From an uncultured Opitutia bacterium (lineage in GTDB: Bacteria; Verrucomicrobiota; Verrucomicrobiia; Opitutales; Opitutaceae), in assembly GCA_903827245.1 (NCBI GenBank), contig CAIKHO010000069.1, positions 1 to 58,495 of the forward strand: a stretch of 58,495 bases of DNA. Direction: 5' to 3'. The notes below the pieces were generated by a model that saw nothing but the letters and a program-made list of their open reading frames with translations, did not search any database and was not told the DNA's origin. Shown here piece by piece: positions 17,590-25,821 of the stretch (its first letter is position 1; each line of letters opens with the position of its first letter). A program made the translations under genes and the position numbers.

Positions 17590-19352
17590 GCCTGGGCCGA
17601 AGCCTGCACCACCGCCTCGGCCAGCTGCTTTTCCACCTCGGCGATCGGAATCTTCACGACCTCCTTCTTAGTGCGCCACTTCAATTCGACAATACCTTCC
17701 TTCAGGCCCTTGCCGCCGATCGTGACGCGTAAAGGGATGCCGATCAGGTCGGCATCCTTGAACTTCACCCCGGGTCGCTCGGCGCGGTCGTCGATCAGGA
17801 CGTCCGCGCCGGCTTGCTCCGCGGCCACCCCGATCTTCTTCGCGAGTTCCATCGCCTCGGGCAATTGGGGATCCAGCACGCAAACCAGCACTTGGAACGG
17901 CGCGGCCAGCCAGGGCCAGACAATGCCGTCCGCGTCGTGGCTCTGCTCGATGACCGCCTGCAGTGTGCGGCTGATGCCGATGCCATAGCAGCCCATGATC
18001 ATCAGGTGCGACTGCTTCTGGTCATCGGTGTAAACCGCGTTGTATTTCTCCGAATACTTGGTCCCGAGCTTGAAGATGTGGCCGACTTCGATGCCCCGAC
18101 GGACCTTGAGCGGCTGGCCCGACTTCGGATCGGGTTCGCCCGGGCGCACGCGGCGGAAGTCGCCGAACTGGGTGATCGCCAAGTCGCGCACGACATTGAC
18201 GTGCCGCAGGTGAAATCCGTCCTTGTTCGCCCCTGTGGTGCCATTGCCGACCAGGCGAATGGCGTGGTCGGCAAAGATACCGGCCAAGGCGGCGGGATTT
18301 TTAATCGAGCCCTTCACGGCGCCGAGGCTGCCGGGCTTCGCGCCCAGGACCGGCTCGATTTCCTCCGCGGTCGCGGGCCGGCGCAGGGTGAAGCCGAGCG
18401 CGCCGAGCTTGGCCTCCTCCAGTTCGTCGCAGCCGCGCAAGATGACCAGGAAGGGTTTGCCGTCGCCCATGTAGACGAGGGTCTTGAACTGCTGGTCGGC
18501 CGGAACGGAATAAGGCACTGCCTCGAGCGCCGCGATGGTCACGATCCCGGGCGTGGCGAATTCCTCGATGGCACCGGACGGCGGTGCATCCTTGAGGTCG
18601 GGCGGCACCAGGGCGCTCGTCGCCTTTTCGCGATTCGCCGCGTAGTCGCTCTCCTCGTTGTAGATCACATCGTCGTCGCCCACCTCGGCGGGCACCATGA
18701 ACTCGTGCGAAAAGCTGCCGCCCATCACGCCGGTGTCGGCCTCGACGGCAATCGCCTGCGCGCCGATGCGGCGGAAGAAATTTTCATAAGCCGCCTTCAT
18801 CGCCAGGTAGCTCTTGGTCGCGCCCGCATCGTCGGCGTCGAACGAATAGGCATCCATCATCACGAACTCCTTCGCCCGCATCAGGCCGTAGCGCGGGCGG
18901 ATCTCGTTCCGGAACTTGGTGGCGATCTGGAAAAAGTTCTTCGGCAGGTCGCGGTAGCTGGTGATCTCGGCCTTGATGAGGGGCGTGATAACCTCCTCGT
19001 GCGTCGGCCCAAGCACGTACTCGGGCTCCTTCGCGCGGCCCTTGCCGCTGCCGGCACTGTCCACCCGGAACATGATCTCGCGGGCCGCCGCCCAGCGCGG
19101 GCCCTGCTCCCACTGCTCGGCGGGATGCACGTGGGGCATCCAGAGCTCGATGGCACCGCCCCGCTCCATTTCCTCCCGGCAGATTTGCGTGAGCTTCTGC
19201 ATCACCCGCAGGCCGAGCGGCAGGTAGGTATAAAGGCCACCGCCGAGCTTGCGCACAAGGCCCGCGCGCACGAGCAGCTTGTGCGAGGCGATTTCGGCGT
19301 CAGCCGGGCTTTCCTTGAGCGTGGGGATAAAATACTGCGACCAGAACTTCAT
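17586..19352 (-). CDS. proS: Prolyl-tRNA synthetase
   Basis: Charges tRNA-Pro with proline; class II synthetase. The 588 residues are the bacterial-type length with an editing insertion. KLGGGLYTYLPLGLRVMQKL and MPHVHPAEQWEQGPRW are in the N-terminal catalytic part (motifs 1-2 region). An INS editing domain covers roughly residues 230-400. MGCYGIGISRTLQAVIEQ is motif 3, and a C-terminal anticodon-binding domain (LVCVLDPQLPEAMELAKKIG) follows. ATG 19352 (MKFWSQYFIPTLKESP) fits the family start; longer in-frame starts add 59 unsupported residues through a palindromic region. It is the first gene of proS-clpS-DUF2017-like. Confidence 0.95.
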   Translation of the reverse strand: MKFWSQYFIPTLKESPADAEIASHKLLVRAGLVRKLGGGLYTYLPLGLRVMQKLTQICREEMERGGAIELWMPHVHPAEQWEQGPRWAAAREIMFRVDSAGSGKGRAKEPEYVLGPTHEEVITPLIKAEITSYRDLPKNFFQIATKFRNEIRPRYGLMRAKEFVMMDAYSFDADDAGATKSYLAMKAAYENFFRRIGAQAIAVEADTGVMGGSFSHEFMVPAEVGDDDVIYNEESDYAANREKATSALVPPDLKDAPPSGAIEEFATPGIVTIAALEAVPYSVPADQQFKTLVYMGDGKPFLVILRGCDELEEAKLGALGFTLRRPATAEEIEPVLGAKPGSLGAVKGSIKNPAALAGIFADHAIRLVGNGTTGANKDGFHLRHVNVVRDLAITQFGDFRRVRPGEPDPKSGQPLKVRRGIEVGHIFKLGTKYSEKYNAVYTDDQKQSHLMIMGCYGIGISRTLQAVIEQSHDADGIVWPWLAAPFQVLVCVLDPQLPEAMELAKKIGVAAEQAGADVLIDDRAERPGVKFKDADLIGIPLRVTIGGKGLKEGIVELKWRTKKEVVKIPIAEVEKQLAEAVVQASAQA

Positions 19353-19446
19353 GAAGCCGGTCAACGAAACAGCCCGCGCGCACCGGGGCAAATTTATTTG
19401 CTGCAGCCTTGGCGCCGAAAGCCACGCGACCGTTCCTCCCTTTCGC

Positions 19447-19508
19447 AATTCGTTCTCTTTCTCGCGTTCGATCCGCTGAGATCGAGAATGATCAAGAGTA
19501 AGAGGTAA
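19447..19508. repeat. Degenerate CT-rich inverted repeat
   Basis: A CT-rich arm (TTCGTTCTCTTTCTCGCG) and, after GATCCGCTGAGATC, a partly complementary GA-rich arm. It resembles a decayed copy of the palindrome at 53282-53376. It lies upstream of proS in the divergent promoter region. Confidence 0.35.
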
Positions 19509-19582
19509 GATTATCCGGTCCGCTCGCATGGGCGCTTCGCGGTTGCACCACGGTCCCCTGTGCCTTTCCTTCGTCGCCCCGC

Positions 19583-20194
19583 ATGCCCTCCGCGAGCCAG
19601 CAAAAACCTTGGCCCATGAAATGGGTGCTCCTTGCGATCATCGTCGTGATCGTGCCCTACACCTATCTCACGCTGCATTACCGCAAGCCCGGGCCCGCCT
19701 TCCGCCCGTACGAGGATACCAAGAATCGCGCGATCACCATCCGGCTGCTTTCGACGGGGTACCAGCGCATCGCCCTCGACGCCACCCGTCCGGCCGACCC
19801 GCTGCATGTCGCTGCGTCCGCCAGTTCGTCCGCCGTGGCCGGGGGCCTGCCCTCGGCCCTCACCGGCGCCCTGATTGACCAGCCGTTGCTGCCGATCTCC
19901 ATCGACAGCGTCACGGCGCCCGGCAGCGCGGCGGCGGCCCAGCCCTATTTCATCCAGTTCACCTGCTCGCTCGCCGACAACAAGGCCCAGCTCGCCGGCG
20001 GGCATCTTTACCGCCGGGACGGCGAGATCGTCGTGGTGCCCTCGTTCGAAACCCTGGCCGGCGGCCTGCTCGCCCGCACGCGGGACAGCATGGTTTTGCT
20101 CACCGTGCCCGCGGGCGCGTTGAAGCCCGGGCAGTATCTCGTGACGCTTGCCGGCAGCCGTGCGTCGCGCCAGTGGACGTTGCAAGTGCATTGA
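19583..20194 (+). CDS. Membrane-anchored hypothetical protein, 203 residues
   Basis: Unknown function. One N-terminal membrane segment (about residues 12-31, MKWVLLAIIVVIVPYTYLTL) is followed by an extracytoplasmic domain of about 170 residues with beta-rich segments (YFIQFTCSLADNKAQLAGG, GQYLVTLAGSRASRQWTL) and an Ala/Ser-rich loop near residues 75-95. The C-terminal part looks like an Ig-like or jelly-roll beta domain, but no family is recognised. A start at the second Met (residue 12) is equally possible. argA follows after 43 bases on the same strand, so co-transcription is likely. Confidence 0.65.
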   Translation: MPSASQQKPWPMKWVLLAIIVVIVPYTYLTLHYRKPGPAFRPYEDTKNRAITIRLLSTGYQRIALDATRPADPLHVAASASSSAVAGGLPSALTGALIDQPLLPISIDSVTAPGSAAAAQPYFIQFTCSLADNKAQLAGGHLYRRDGEIVVVPSFETLAGGLLARTRDSMVLLTVPAGALKPGQYLVTLAGSRASRQWTLQVH

Positions 20195-20237
20195 CGAGCC
20201 GCGCCGCATCGTCGAGAACGAGCGCGCCCAACCACTG

Positions 20238-21581
20238 ATGAGCAACGGCAATGGCAACTCCTCCCCGCCGCCCGCGTCCCCCGCGCAGGCGACGGTCATC
20301 AAACCCACGGACCTCCGCGGCATCCTGAAATATGTCCCGCGGTTCCAGGGCCAGATCTTCATCATCGCGATCGACGGCTCGATCATCGCCGACGAAAATT
20401 TCAGCAACCTGCTCGTTGACATCGCCGTGCTGCGCAGCCTGGGCATCAAGATCCTGCTGGTGCACGGCATCGGCCAGCAGATCCAGGAACTCTCCACGGC
20501 CCGCAATATCCCGATCACCAATGCCGACGGCACCGGTGTCACCGATGCACCCACGCTCGACCTCGCCATCCGGGCTTCGTCCCGGGTCGCGCACGCGCTC
20601 GTCGAGGGCCTGACCCAGAACAACCTGAAATGCGCCACGACCAACGCGGTGCGCGCCCTCCCCATTGGCATCATCAAGGGCGTGGACCAGCAGTTCACGG
20701 GCAAGGCCGAGCGCATCGACAAGGATTTCATCGGCGAGCTCATCGACCGCCAGGTCGTGCCCGTCGTATCGCCCATCGCGTTCGGACCCGATGGCAAGTC
20801 CCTCCGGGTGAACTCCGACCTGCTCGCGGCCGAGCTGGCGGAGGCGCTGCACGCGACCAAGATCATCTATCTTACCCCGCAGCCCGGCCTCGAGATCAAC
20901 GGCGAGGTGCGCCGGGACATTTCCGTCGACGCCCTCCGCGTCCTGCTGCGGGACCATCCCGAACATCTGGGCGAGACCAGCCTGAGCAAGGCCGTGCACG
21001 CCGTGAAGGCCATCGAGACCGGCACGCCGCGCGTGCATGTCGTCGACGGCCGGGTGTTTGACAGCCTGCTCAACGAGATCTTCTCCAGCGAGGGCGTCGG
21101 CTCGCTCATCTACGGCAACGACTACCAACAGATCCGCAAGGCCCAGCGCCGCGACGTGCGGCTGATCTACAACCTCACGCGCAACGCGGTGAAGCGCGAG
21201 GAACTCATCTACCGGACGCAGAAGGCGATCGAGGAAAACATCGACCAGTTCTTCGTGTTCGAGATCGACGAGAACATCATCGCGTGCGTCACGCTCTATT
21301 TCTATCCGGGCAAGGCCCAGCTGGCCGAGATCGGCTCGCTCTACGTCCTGCCGTTCTACCACAACCGCGGCATCGGCAAGAAGATGGTCGAATACGCCTG
21401 CATGATGGCCAAGGAGCGCGGCGCCAACACGGCGATCGCGCTTTCGACGCAGAGTTTCGGCTTCTTCAGCAGCGTCTGCGGCTTCGAGGAAACCACCAAG
21501 GACATCCTGCCCGACGCCCGGCTGAAGCTCTACGAGGACAGCGGCCGCAATGCCAAGGTGCTGGTGAAACAACTCGCCTGA
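20238..21581 (+). CDS. argA: N-acetylglutamate synthase (amino-acid kinase-like plus GNAT)
   Basis: First step of arginine synthesis: acetyl-CoA plus L-glutamate to N-acetylglutamate. The 447 residues have an N-terminal amino-acid-kinase fold (YVPRFQGQIFIIAIDGSIIA, LVHGIGQQIQEL, PVVSPIAFGPDGKSLRVNSD; arginine-sensing in the family). The C-terminal acetyltransferase domain carries the acetyl-CoA loop LPFYHNRGIGKKMVEYACMM. This two-domain architecture equals E. coli ArgA. ATG 20238 is used; the 90 bases before it overlap the preceding gene and have no family match. Feedback inhibition by arginine is expected from the family, not seen. Confidence 0.9.
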   Translation: MSNGNGNSSPPPASPAQATVIKPTDLRGILKYVPRFQGQIFIIAIDGSIIADENFSNLLVDIAVLRSLGIKILLVHGIGQQIQELSTARNIPITNADGTGVTDAPTLDLAIRASSRVAHALVEGLTQNNLKCATTNAVRALPIGIIKGVDQQFTGKAERIDKDFIGELIDRQVVPVVSPIAFGPDGKSLRVNSDLLAAELAEALHATKIIYLTPQPGLEINGEVRRDISVDALRVLLRDHPEHLGETSLSKAVHAVKAIETGTPRVHVVDGRVFDSLLNEIFSSEGVGSLIYGNDYQQIRKAQRRDVRLIYNLTRNAVKREELIYRTQKAIEENIDQFFVFEIDENIIACVTLYFYPGKAQLAEIGSLYVLPFYHNRGIGKKMVEYACMMAKERGANTAIALSTQSFGFFSSVCGFEETTKDILPDARLKLYEDSGRNAKVLVKQLA

Positions 21582-21604
21582 CGCCGCGGGAATCGCGCGC
21601 CCGG

Positions 21605-22423
21605 CTATTTCGAGTTTCCTTGGGGCGTCCCTGTCTTATCCAGTTTGATCCAGGCCTGCGCAAATCGGCGTCCAAGTTCGCGCTGGGACGCCGTGTCGAA
21701 ATGCAGGTGGTCCCCTTTGTCGACGAGCGCCACCGAGGCCACGAAGGCGCACCGCGGCACCTGCGCGGGCAATGTCGCCAACACCTGGTTGATTCCGGCA
21801 TTTGCGGGCCGGAAACGCCCGGGTTCGCCCACAATGACCGGGACATCGCCCGCATCCAGATCGGCGCGCAACTGCGCGATCATGGCAGTGAATCGCCTGG
21901 CATAACTCGCGGTTTGTTCGGGCGCGATGTCCGACTCGCCCTGATGCCAGAGGATGCCGGCCAGCCGTCCCCGCTTCATCGCCTCGCGTGCGCGTGCCAC
22001 CGCATTATTGTAGAGTTCTCCGCCCGGTTTCCACTGGTCGAGCGACGTGCTGCCGACGGCGGCGGGGATCAGTCCGACGGCAATCTTCGGATCGGCATCG
22101 GCCACCACCCGCCCGAAGTTCAGTCCCGGCCCGACGCCGGCAATATCGGGTTTGTCATAATGCAGCGGATCGACGGCCGGACGCCATTTGAGGTCCTTCG
22201 TGAGCATGAAGATCCGTGGATGCGGCACCCGGTCCTGCGGCTCGACGATGCCGCGCCCGGCCATGTTGGACTGCCCGATCAGGAGAAAAAGCCTCAGTTC
22301 GGAGGGCACGGCGGTATCCGCCGGGGCGGCCGCGCCGAGCAACGCCGGCCACGCCGCCAGCAGTGCGGGCAGTGCGCGGAAAAGCACCCCGAGCGGGACC
22401 TGCACCGGGCCGGGGTTGATCAT
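21605..22423 (-). CDS. Secreted carbohydrate esterase (CE6-like, SGNH fold)
   Basis: Likely removes acetyl groups from plant-type polysaccharide such as xylan, or from sialate-like sugars, outside the cytoplasm. The 272-residue precursor has a signal peptide (hydrophobic residues about 8-33). The SGNH blocks are LLIGQSNMAGRG with nucleophile Ser52, IPAAVGSTSLDQW, LWHQGESD, and a C-terminal DKGDHLHFD providing the Asp/His of the triad. The family is CE6/DUF303. Its start overlaps the RidA gene stop (ATGA), so the two are coupled, and it converges on argA with 23 bases between. The substrate is inferred only from the family. Confidence 0.82.
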   Translation of the reverse strand: MINPGPVQVPLGVLFRALPALLAAWPALLGAAAPADTAVPSELRLFLLIGQSNMAGRGIVEPQDRVPHPRIFMLTKDLKWRPAVDPLHYDKPDIAGVGPGLNFGRVVADADPKIAVGLIPAAVGSTSLDQWKPGGELYNNAVARAREAMKRGRLAGILWHQGESDIAPEQTASYARRFTAMIAQLRADLDAGDVPVIVGEPGRFRPANAGINQVLATLPAQVPRCAFVASVALVDKGDHLHFDTASQRELGRRFAQAWIKLDKTGTPQGNSK

Positions 22424-22881
22424 GATTTCAATTCTACCACGACCTGTACTTCCGTCGTCGAACCTCGCGGGAGGCCATTGACGGCAACAGCGGCCCGGGC
22501 GTGCTTCCCGGCGTCACCGAAGATTTTCACGAAAAGATCGCTGGCGCCGTTGATCACCGCGGGACTGTCCGCGAAGCCATTCACCGCATTGACGAAACCG
22601 CTGACAAAAACGATCCGCGCCACCTTGTCCAGCGAGCCGGCCGCCGCCTTGATGTTGGCGAGCGTGTTGAGTGCGCAGATCTCAGCCGATTTATTTCCCG
22701 TCTCGATGGTCTGCTCCCGTCCGACCTGCCCGGTATGGGTCATCTGGCCGTTGAGCAGGCAGATGGTGCCGGCGCAGTAGAGTAGATTCCCGGTGCGCAC
22801 TGTGGGCACATAGCTGCCCGCGGCGGCGGGCGGATTCGGGAGGGAAAGGCCGAGTTCGGCCAGGCGGGCTTCGGGGTTCAT
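22420..22881 (-). CDS. RidA/YjgF-family protein
   Basis: RidA proteins hydrolyse reactive enamine/imine intermediates, and other subgroups act in diverse deaminations. The 153 residues (MNPEARLAELGLSLPNPPAA) belong to the longer YjgF subgroup. Supporting blocks are GNLLYCAGTICLLNGQ, ALNTLANIKAAAGSL, and ARAAVAVNGLPRGSTTEVQV with the arginine that typically binds the substrate carboxylate. It is encoded upstream of, and overlapping with, the CE6-like esterase gene. It may be unrelated to the esterase in function. Confidence 0.85.
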   Translation of the reverse strand: MNPEARLAELGLSLPNPPAAAGSYVPTVRTGNLLYCAGTICLLNGQMTHTGQVGREQTIETGNKSAEICALNTLANIKAAAGSLDKVARIVFVSGFVNAVNGFADSPAVINGASDLFVKIFGDAGKHARAAVAVNGLPRGSTTEVQVVVELKS

Positions 22882-22949
22882 GAGGCCGCGAGCTTCAACG
22901 AAAGGGTGGAAGACGCCAAGAATTTTGGCGCGGAGCTTATTTCCGAAAA

Positions 22950-23021
22950 TGTAGGAGCGGCTTTACGCCGCGATTTTGGCGTCGGCTAAACAACTCATCG
23001 CGGCGTAAAGCCGCTCTTACA
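22950..23021. repeat. REP-like palindrome, GTAGGAGC family, copy 1
   Basis: Two 25-nt arms (22950-22974 and 22997-23021) are complementary with one mismatch. The loop contains TTTGGCG and CTCATCGCG, which recur in the copy at 55411-55480. The right arm contains the TAA stop of the adjacent amidohydrolase gene (23017-23019). Confidence 0.8.
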
Positions 23022-23994
23022 GCCGGAGGACACGTTTCGCGTTTTCATAAAACACCGCGGCAAGGCTGTCCGCGGAAATTCCCGACAACTGCGCCTCACG
23101 CACCAGACGGGCTATTTCGGGTTCGGATTCCAGCCGCGGGTAGAGATTAAGGGGGAAATCCGAGCCGAACAGGACATGATCCGGACCGGCCTCCCGGATA
23201 AAATTCCGCCAAATCTCCGGTCCGTAAAGCAACGGTGAGGCGGCGGTGTCGTAATAAATATTTGCCGGCAGCTTCGTCGACCCGCGATCCATCGGGAGCA
23301 GGCCGCCCCAATGGGCCAAGATGAACGTCGCGTGCGGAAATTGGTTCGCGAGCCCGATAAAGTCCGTCAGCGGGGTCATCACCCGGCCCGGATAATCCCA
23401 ACCTTCGGGATCGGTCACATGCAGGTTCACCGGCAGCTTCAGTTCCGCCGCGAGCGCCAGTACCTCGCGGAAAACAGGATCGTCGACCGCATAACCCTGG
23501 GAATGCGGCGAGAGTTCGCCCAGCCCGGCCAAGCCTTCGTCCCGGGCCCGGCGCAGTTCCGCCAAGGCCGGCTCGCGGCCCGCCGCCGGCTGCAGCGCAG
23601 CAAACGCCGACAACCGGTCAGGGTGAAGCCGGACACACTCTGCGTAAAAACGATTTTGCTCGGCACACGATTCCGCCCGCTGCCAGTACCAGCCAAGGAG
23701 CACAGCGCGCACGATGCCAGCCTCGTCCATCGCGCGCAGCAGGCCGGATACCTCTGGAAATGCCTGGACCGGCCTGCCGTTCTTGCGCTGGCGCAGGCTC
23801 AGCAGGGCCCAATGCGTTTCGCCGCGGACGGCGGCCCAGCCCGAGGGATCGCGGTTGAGCCCGGAGGGATAAAGATGGACGTGGCTGTCGATCACCGGCA
23901 CGCGCCGAAATTCATGTGTCCTGCGATTCCGTGCAATCCGCAACTCGAAGCCGGCGGCACGAAGCGTGCTTTGGCCTTTGGTCTTGTCTGTCAT
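23017..23994 (-). CDS. Amidohydrolase-2 family metal-dependent hydrolase
   Basis: Probable TIM-barrel hydrolase or decarboxylase of the ACMSD/amidohydrolase-2 family. VIDSHVHLYP supplies the HxH metal motif. FILAHWGG, a second-sphere His in LPVNLHVTDPEGW, and DHVLFGSDFPLNLYP with the conserved late Asp complete the site. The length is 325 residues from ATG 23994. A GTG start at 23901, directly before PVIDSHVHL, would give 294. The peptide between the two is suspicious: it matches translated intergenic-repeat-like DNA, and ATG 23994 overlaps the start codon of the divergent nucleoside permease gene. The stop codon lies in a palindrome arm. The substrate is unknown; purine-region context does not define it. 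Confidence 0.75.
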   Translation of the reverse strand: MTDKTKGQSTLRAAGFELRIARNRRTHEFRRVPVIDSHVHLYPSGLNRDPSGWAAVRGETHWALLSLRQRKNGRPVQAFPEVSGLLRAMDEAGIVRAVLLGWYWQRAESCAEQNRFYAECVRLHPDRLSAFAALQPAAGREPALAELRRARDEGLAGLGELSPHSQGYAVDDPVFREVLALAAELKLPVNLHVTDPEGWDYPGRVMTPLTDFIGLANQFPHATFILAHWGGLLPMDRGSTKLPANIYYDTAASPLLYGPEIWRNFIREAGPDHVLFGSDFPLNLYPRLESEPEIARLVREAQLSGISADSLAAVFYENAKRVLRL

Positions 23995-25063
23995 GACCCT
24001 CCGTCCGCTGCTCATTTGCACCCTGTTGGGCTGTCTCTTTTCAATCGGGAGAGCCGCCGATGGCCTCATCCGGCCCAAAGTGGTTGTCGTCACGATGTTC
24101 GAGGCCGGGGCCGATACGGGCGATACGCCCGGCGAATTTCAGTTCTGGGTGGAACGCGAACATCTCGACCGTGTAATTCCGCTTCCTGCCGCCTACCATG
24201 ATGTCAGGGCCAATGCCGACGGCTCGGTCATCGGCATCGTGACCGGCGAGGGCAACACCAATGCCGCCGCCACGATCATGGCCCTGGGCTCCGATCCGCG
24301 CTTTGATTTTCGCCAGAGCTACTGGCTGGTGGCGGGTATCGCCGGCGTCGACCCGGCGGACGCCTCGATCGGATCGGCCGTCTGGGCGGATTATGTCGTC
24401 GACGGTGACCTGGCCCACGAAATCGATGCGCGGGAAATCCCTGCTGACTGGCCCGTCGGCTATGTGCCGCTTGGAAAAAGCCGCCCTTACCAGCAGCCAC
24501 GGAGCAAGGACGAGTATGCGTCGGGCCAGATCTACCAACTTGATCCCGGTCTCGTCCAATGGGCTTTTGCGCTCACCCGCGACACTCCCTTGGTCGACAA
24601 TGACAAAATGGCCGCGCGGCGCGCCACCTATACCGGGTCGCCCAACGCCCAGCGTCCGCCCTTCGTGCTGATCGGCGCCAATCTCGCCGCCAGTACCTAC
24701 TGGCACGGCAAATTGCTCAATCAATGGGCCAACGCCTGGGTCAGTTATTACTCCGACAGCCAGGCCAACTATGTGACCACGGCGATGGAGGACAGCGGCA
24801 CGCTCCGTTCGCTGACGAATCTCGGCCGCGCCGGCAGGGTCGACCCCAGGCGCGCACTGGTGCTGCGCACCGCGAGCAATTACGATATGCAATGGCCCGG
24901 CGCGACCGCGGCCGAGAGCATGAGCGGCGAGCAACTCGGTGTTTACAGTGCTTATATTCCTTCTCTTGAGGCGGCCTATCGCGTGGGTAGCCCGGTGGTC
25001 CACGCGCTCGTCAAGGACTGGGATCGCTACGCCGATCATCTGCCCGGGACTGCTTCCAAATGA
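23993..25063 (+). CDS. Secreted purine nucleoside permease-like protein (NUP family)
   Basis: The NUP family (PF06516) was first described as a fungal purine nucleoside permease but has a nucleoside-phosphorylase-like fold. The 356-residue precursor has a signal peptide (MTLRPLLICTLLGCLFSIG). Recognisable blocks are PKVVVVTMFEAGADTGDTPG, IGIVTGEGNTNAAATIMALG, SYWLVAGIAGVDPADASIGS, NYVTTAMEDSGTL and LRTASNYDMQWPG. It is probably periplasmic and binds or cleaves purine nucleosides. It begins an operon: its stop overlaps the next start (ATGA at 25060). The start codon overlaps that of the divergent amidohydrolase. Confidence 0.85.
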   Translation: MTLRPLLICTLLGCLFSIGRAADGLIRPKVVVVTMFEAGADTGDTPGEFQFWVEREHLDRVIPLPAAYHDVRANADGSVIGIVTGEGNTNAAATIMALGSDPRFDFRQSYWLVAGIAGVDPADASIGSAVWADYVVDGDLAHEIDAREIPADWPVGYVPLGKSRPYQQPRSKDEYASGQIYQLDPGLVQWAFALTRDTPLVDNDKMAARRATYTGSPNAQRPPFVLIGANLAASTYWHGKLLNQWANAWVSYYSDSQANYVTTAMEDSGTLRSLTNLGRAGRVDPRRALVLRTASNYDMQWPGATAAESMSGEQLGVYSAYIPSLEAAYRVGSPVVHALVKDWDRYADHLPGTASK

Positions 25064-25821
25064 AATGGCCGCTCTTTCCTCTTTTCGTGCTGGCCATTGC
25101 CGCCGGTACCCTGGTCCGGGCCCAGCCGGTGGATTTGCTGATCGAGGCGGCGGATGATGCGGCACTGAAGCCGCTCCTCCAGAAACTTGAACAGGCTCAA
25201 GTCGAGACCCGGGCCGCCTGGACCTTCTGGCATGGCACACTCGCCGGCAAAACGGTCGTGCTCGCCCGCAACGAGGGTGATCCGCTCAACGCCGTCGCTG
25301 CCACTGCCCTGGCCGTGCGGCTTCACCCGCCGCGCCTGATCATCACCTACGGCTCGGCCCGGGCGCACGATCCTGCGCTGCACGCCGGCGACATCGTCGT
25401 CAGTGCGAGCTTCGCCGCCTTCGACGGGATGTTTTCCCCGCACCTCGGCCCCGGCGAAGGCAGCCGCCCGGCGCAATGGGAAAAACTGCCGCACCTCCTG
25501 ATGTCGCCCGGCGAAAAGGAAACGCCAGCCGAGTCCTTTCCGGCCGATGCAGCCGCACTTTCCTTGGCCATGACACTCAGTCCCGCTCACGGCCACGTGG
25601 TCCGCGGGGTCCTCGGCTCCGCCAACCAGGTCAATCGCGAGGCGGATCGGGTCGCGTGGATCCACACCCTGTGGCACACCAGCACCGAGGACGGGGAATC
25701 AGCCCATATCGCCGGTTGCGCCGCGCTGCTGGGCGTGCCCGTCATTGGCCTGCGCGTGGTAGACGCACCGGCGACCGACGCGGCGGATTTCGCCCTTCGG
25801 CTGGTGGAGGCGTGGCGATGA
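25060..25821 (+). CDS. Secreted nucleoside phosphorylase/hydrolase-superfamily protein A
   Basis: A 253-residue member of the PNP/UDP-phosphorylase or MTA/SAH-nucleosidase superfamily. The signal peptide (MKWPLFPLFVLAIAAGTLVR) would place it in the periplasm, unlike ordinary cytosolic MTAN. Seen are RLIITYGSARAHDPALHAGD (superfamily oligomer/ribose-site region), VVRGVLGSANQVNREADRVA and a late EDGESAHIAGCAALLGVPV corresponding to the substrate-binding Glu/Met loop. It is coupled to both neighbours by ATGA overlaps (25060 and 25818). Hydrolysis or phosphorolysis of nucleosides is inferred. The second paralogue follows. Confidence 0.75.
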   Translation: MKWPLFPLFVLAIAAGTLVRAQPVDLLIEAADDAALKPLLQKLEQAQVETRAAWTFWHGTLAGKTVVLARNEGDPLNAVAATALAVRLHPPRLIITYGSARAHDPALHAGDIVVSASFAAFDGMFSPHLGPGEGSRPAQWEKLPHLLMSPGEKETPAESFPADAAALSLAMTLSPAHGHVVRGVLGSANQVNREADRVAWIHTLWHTSTEDGESAHIAGCAALLGVPVIGLRVVDAPATDAADFALRLVEAWR

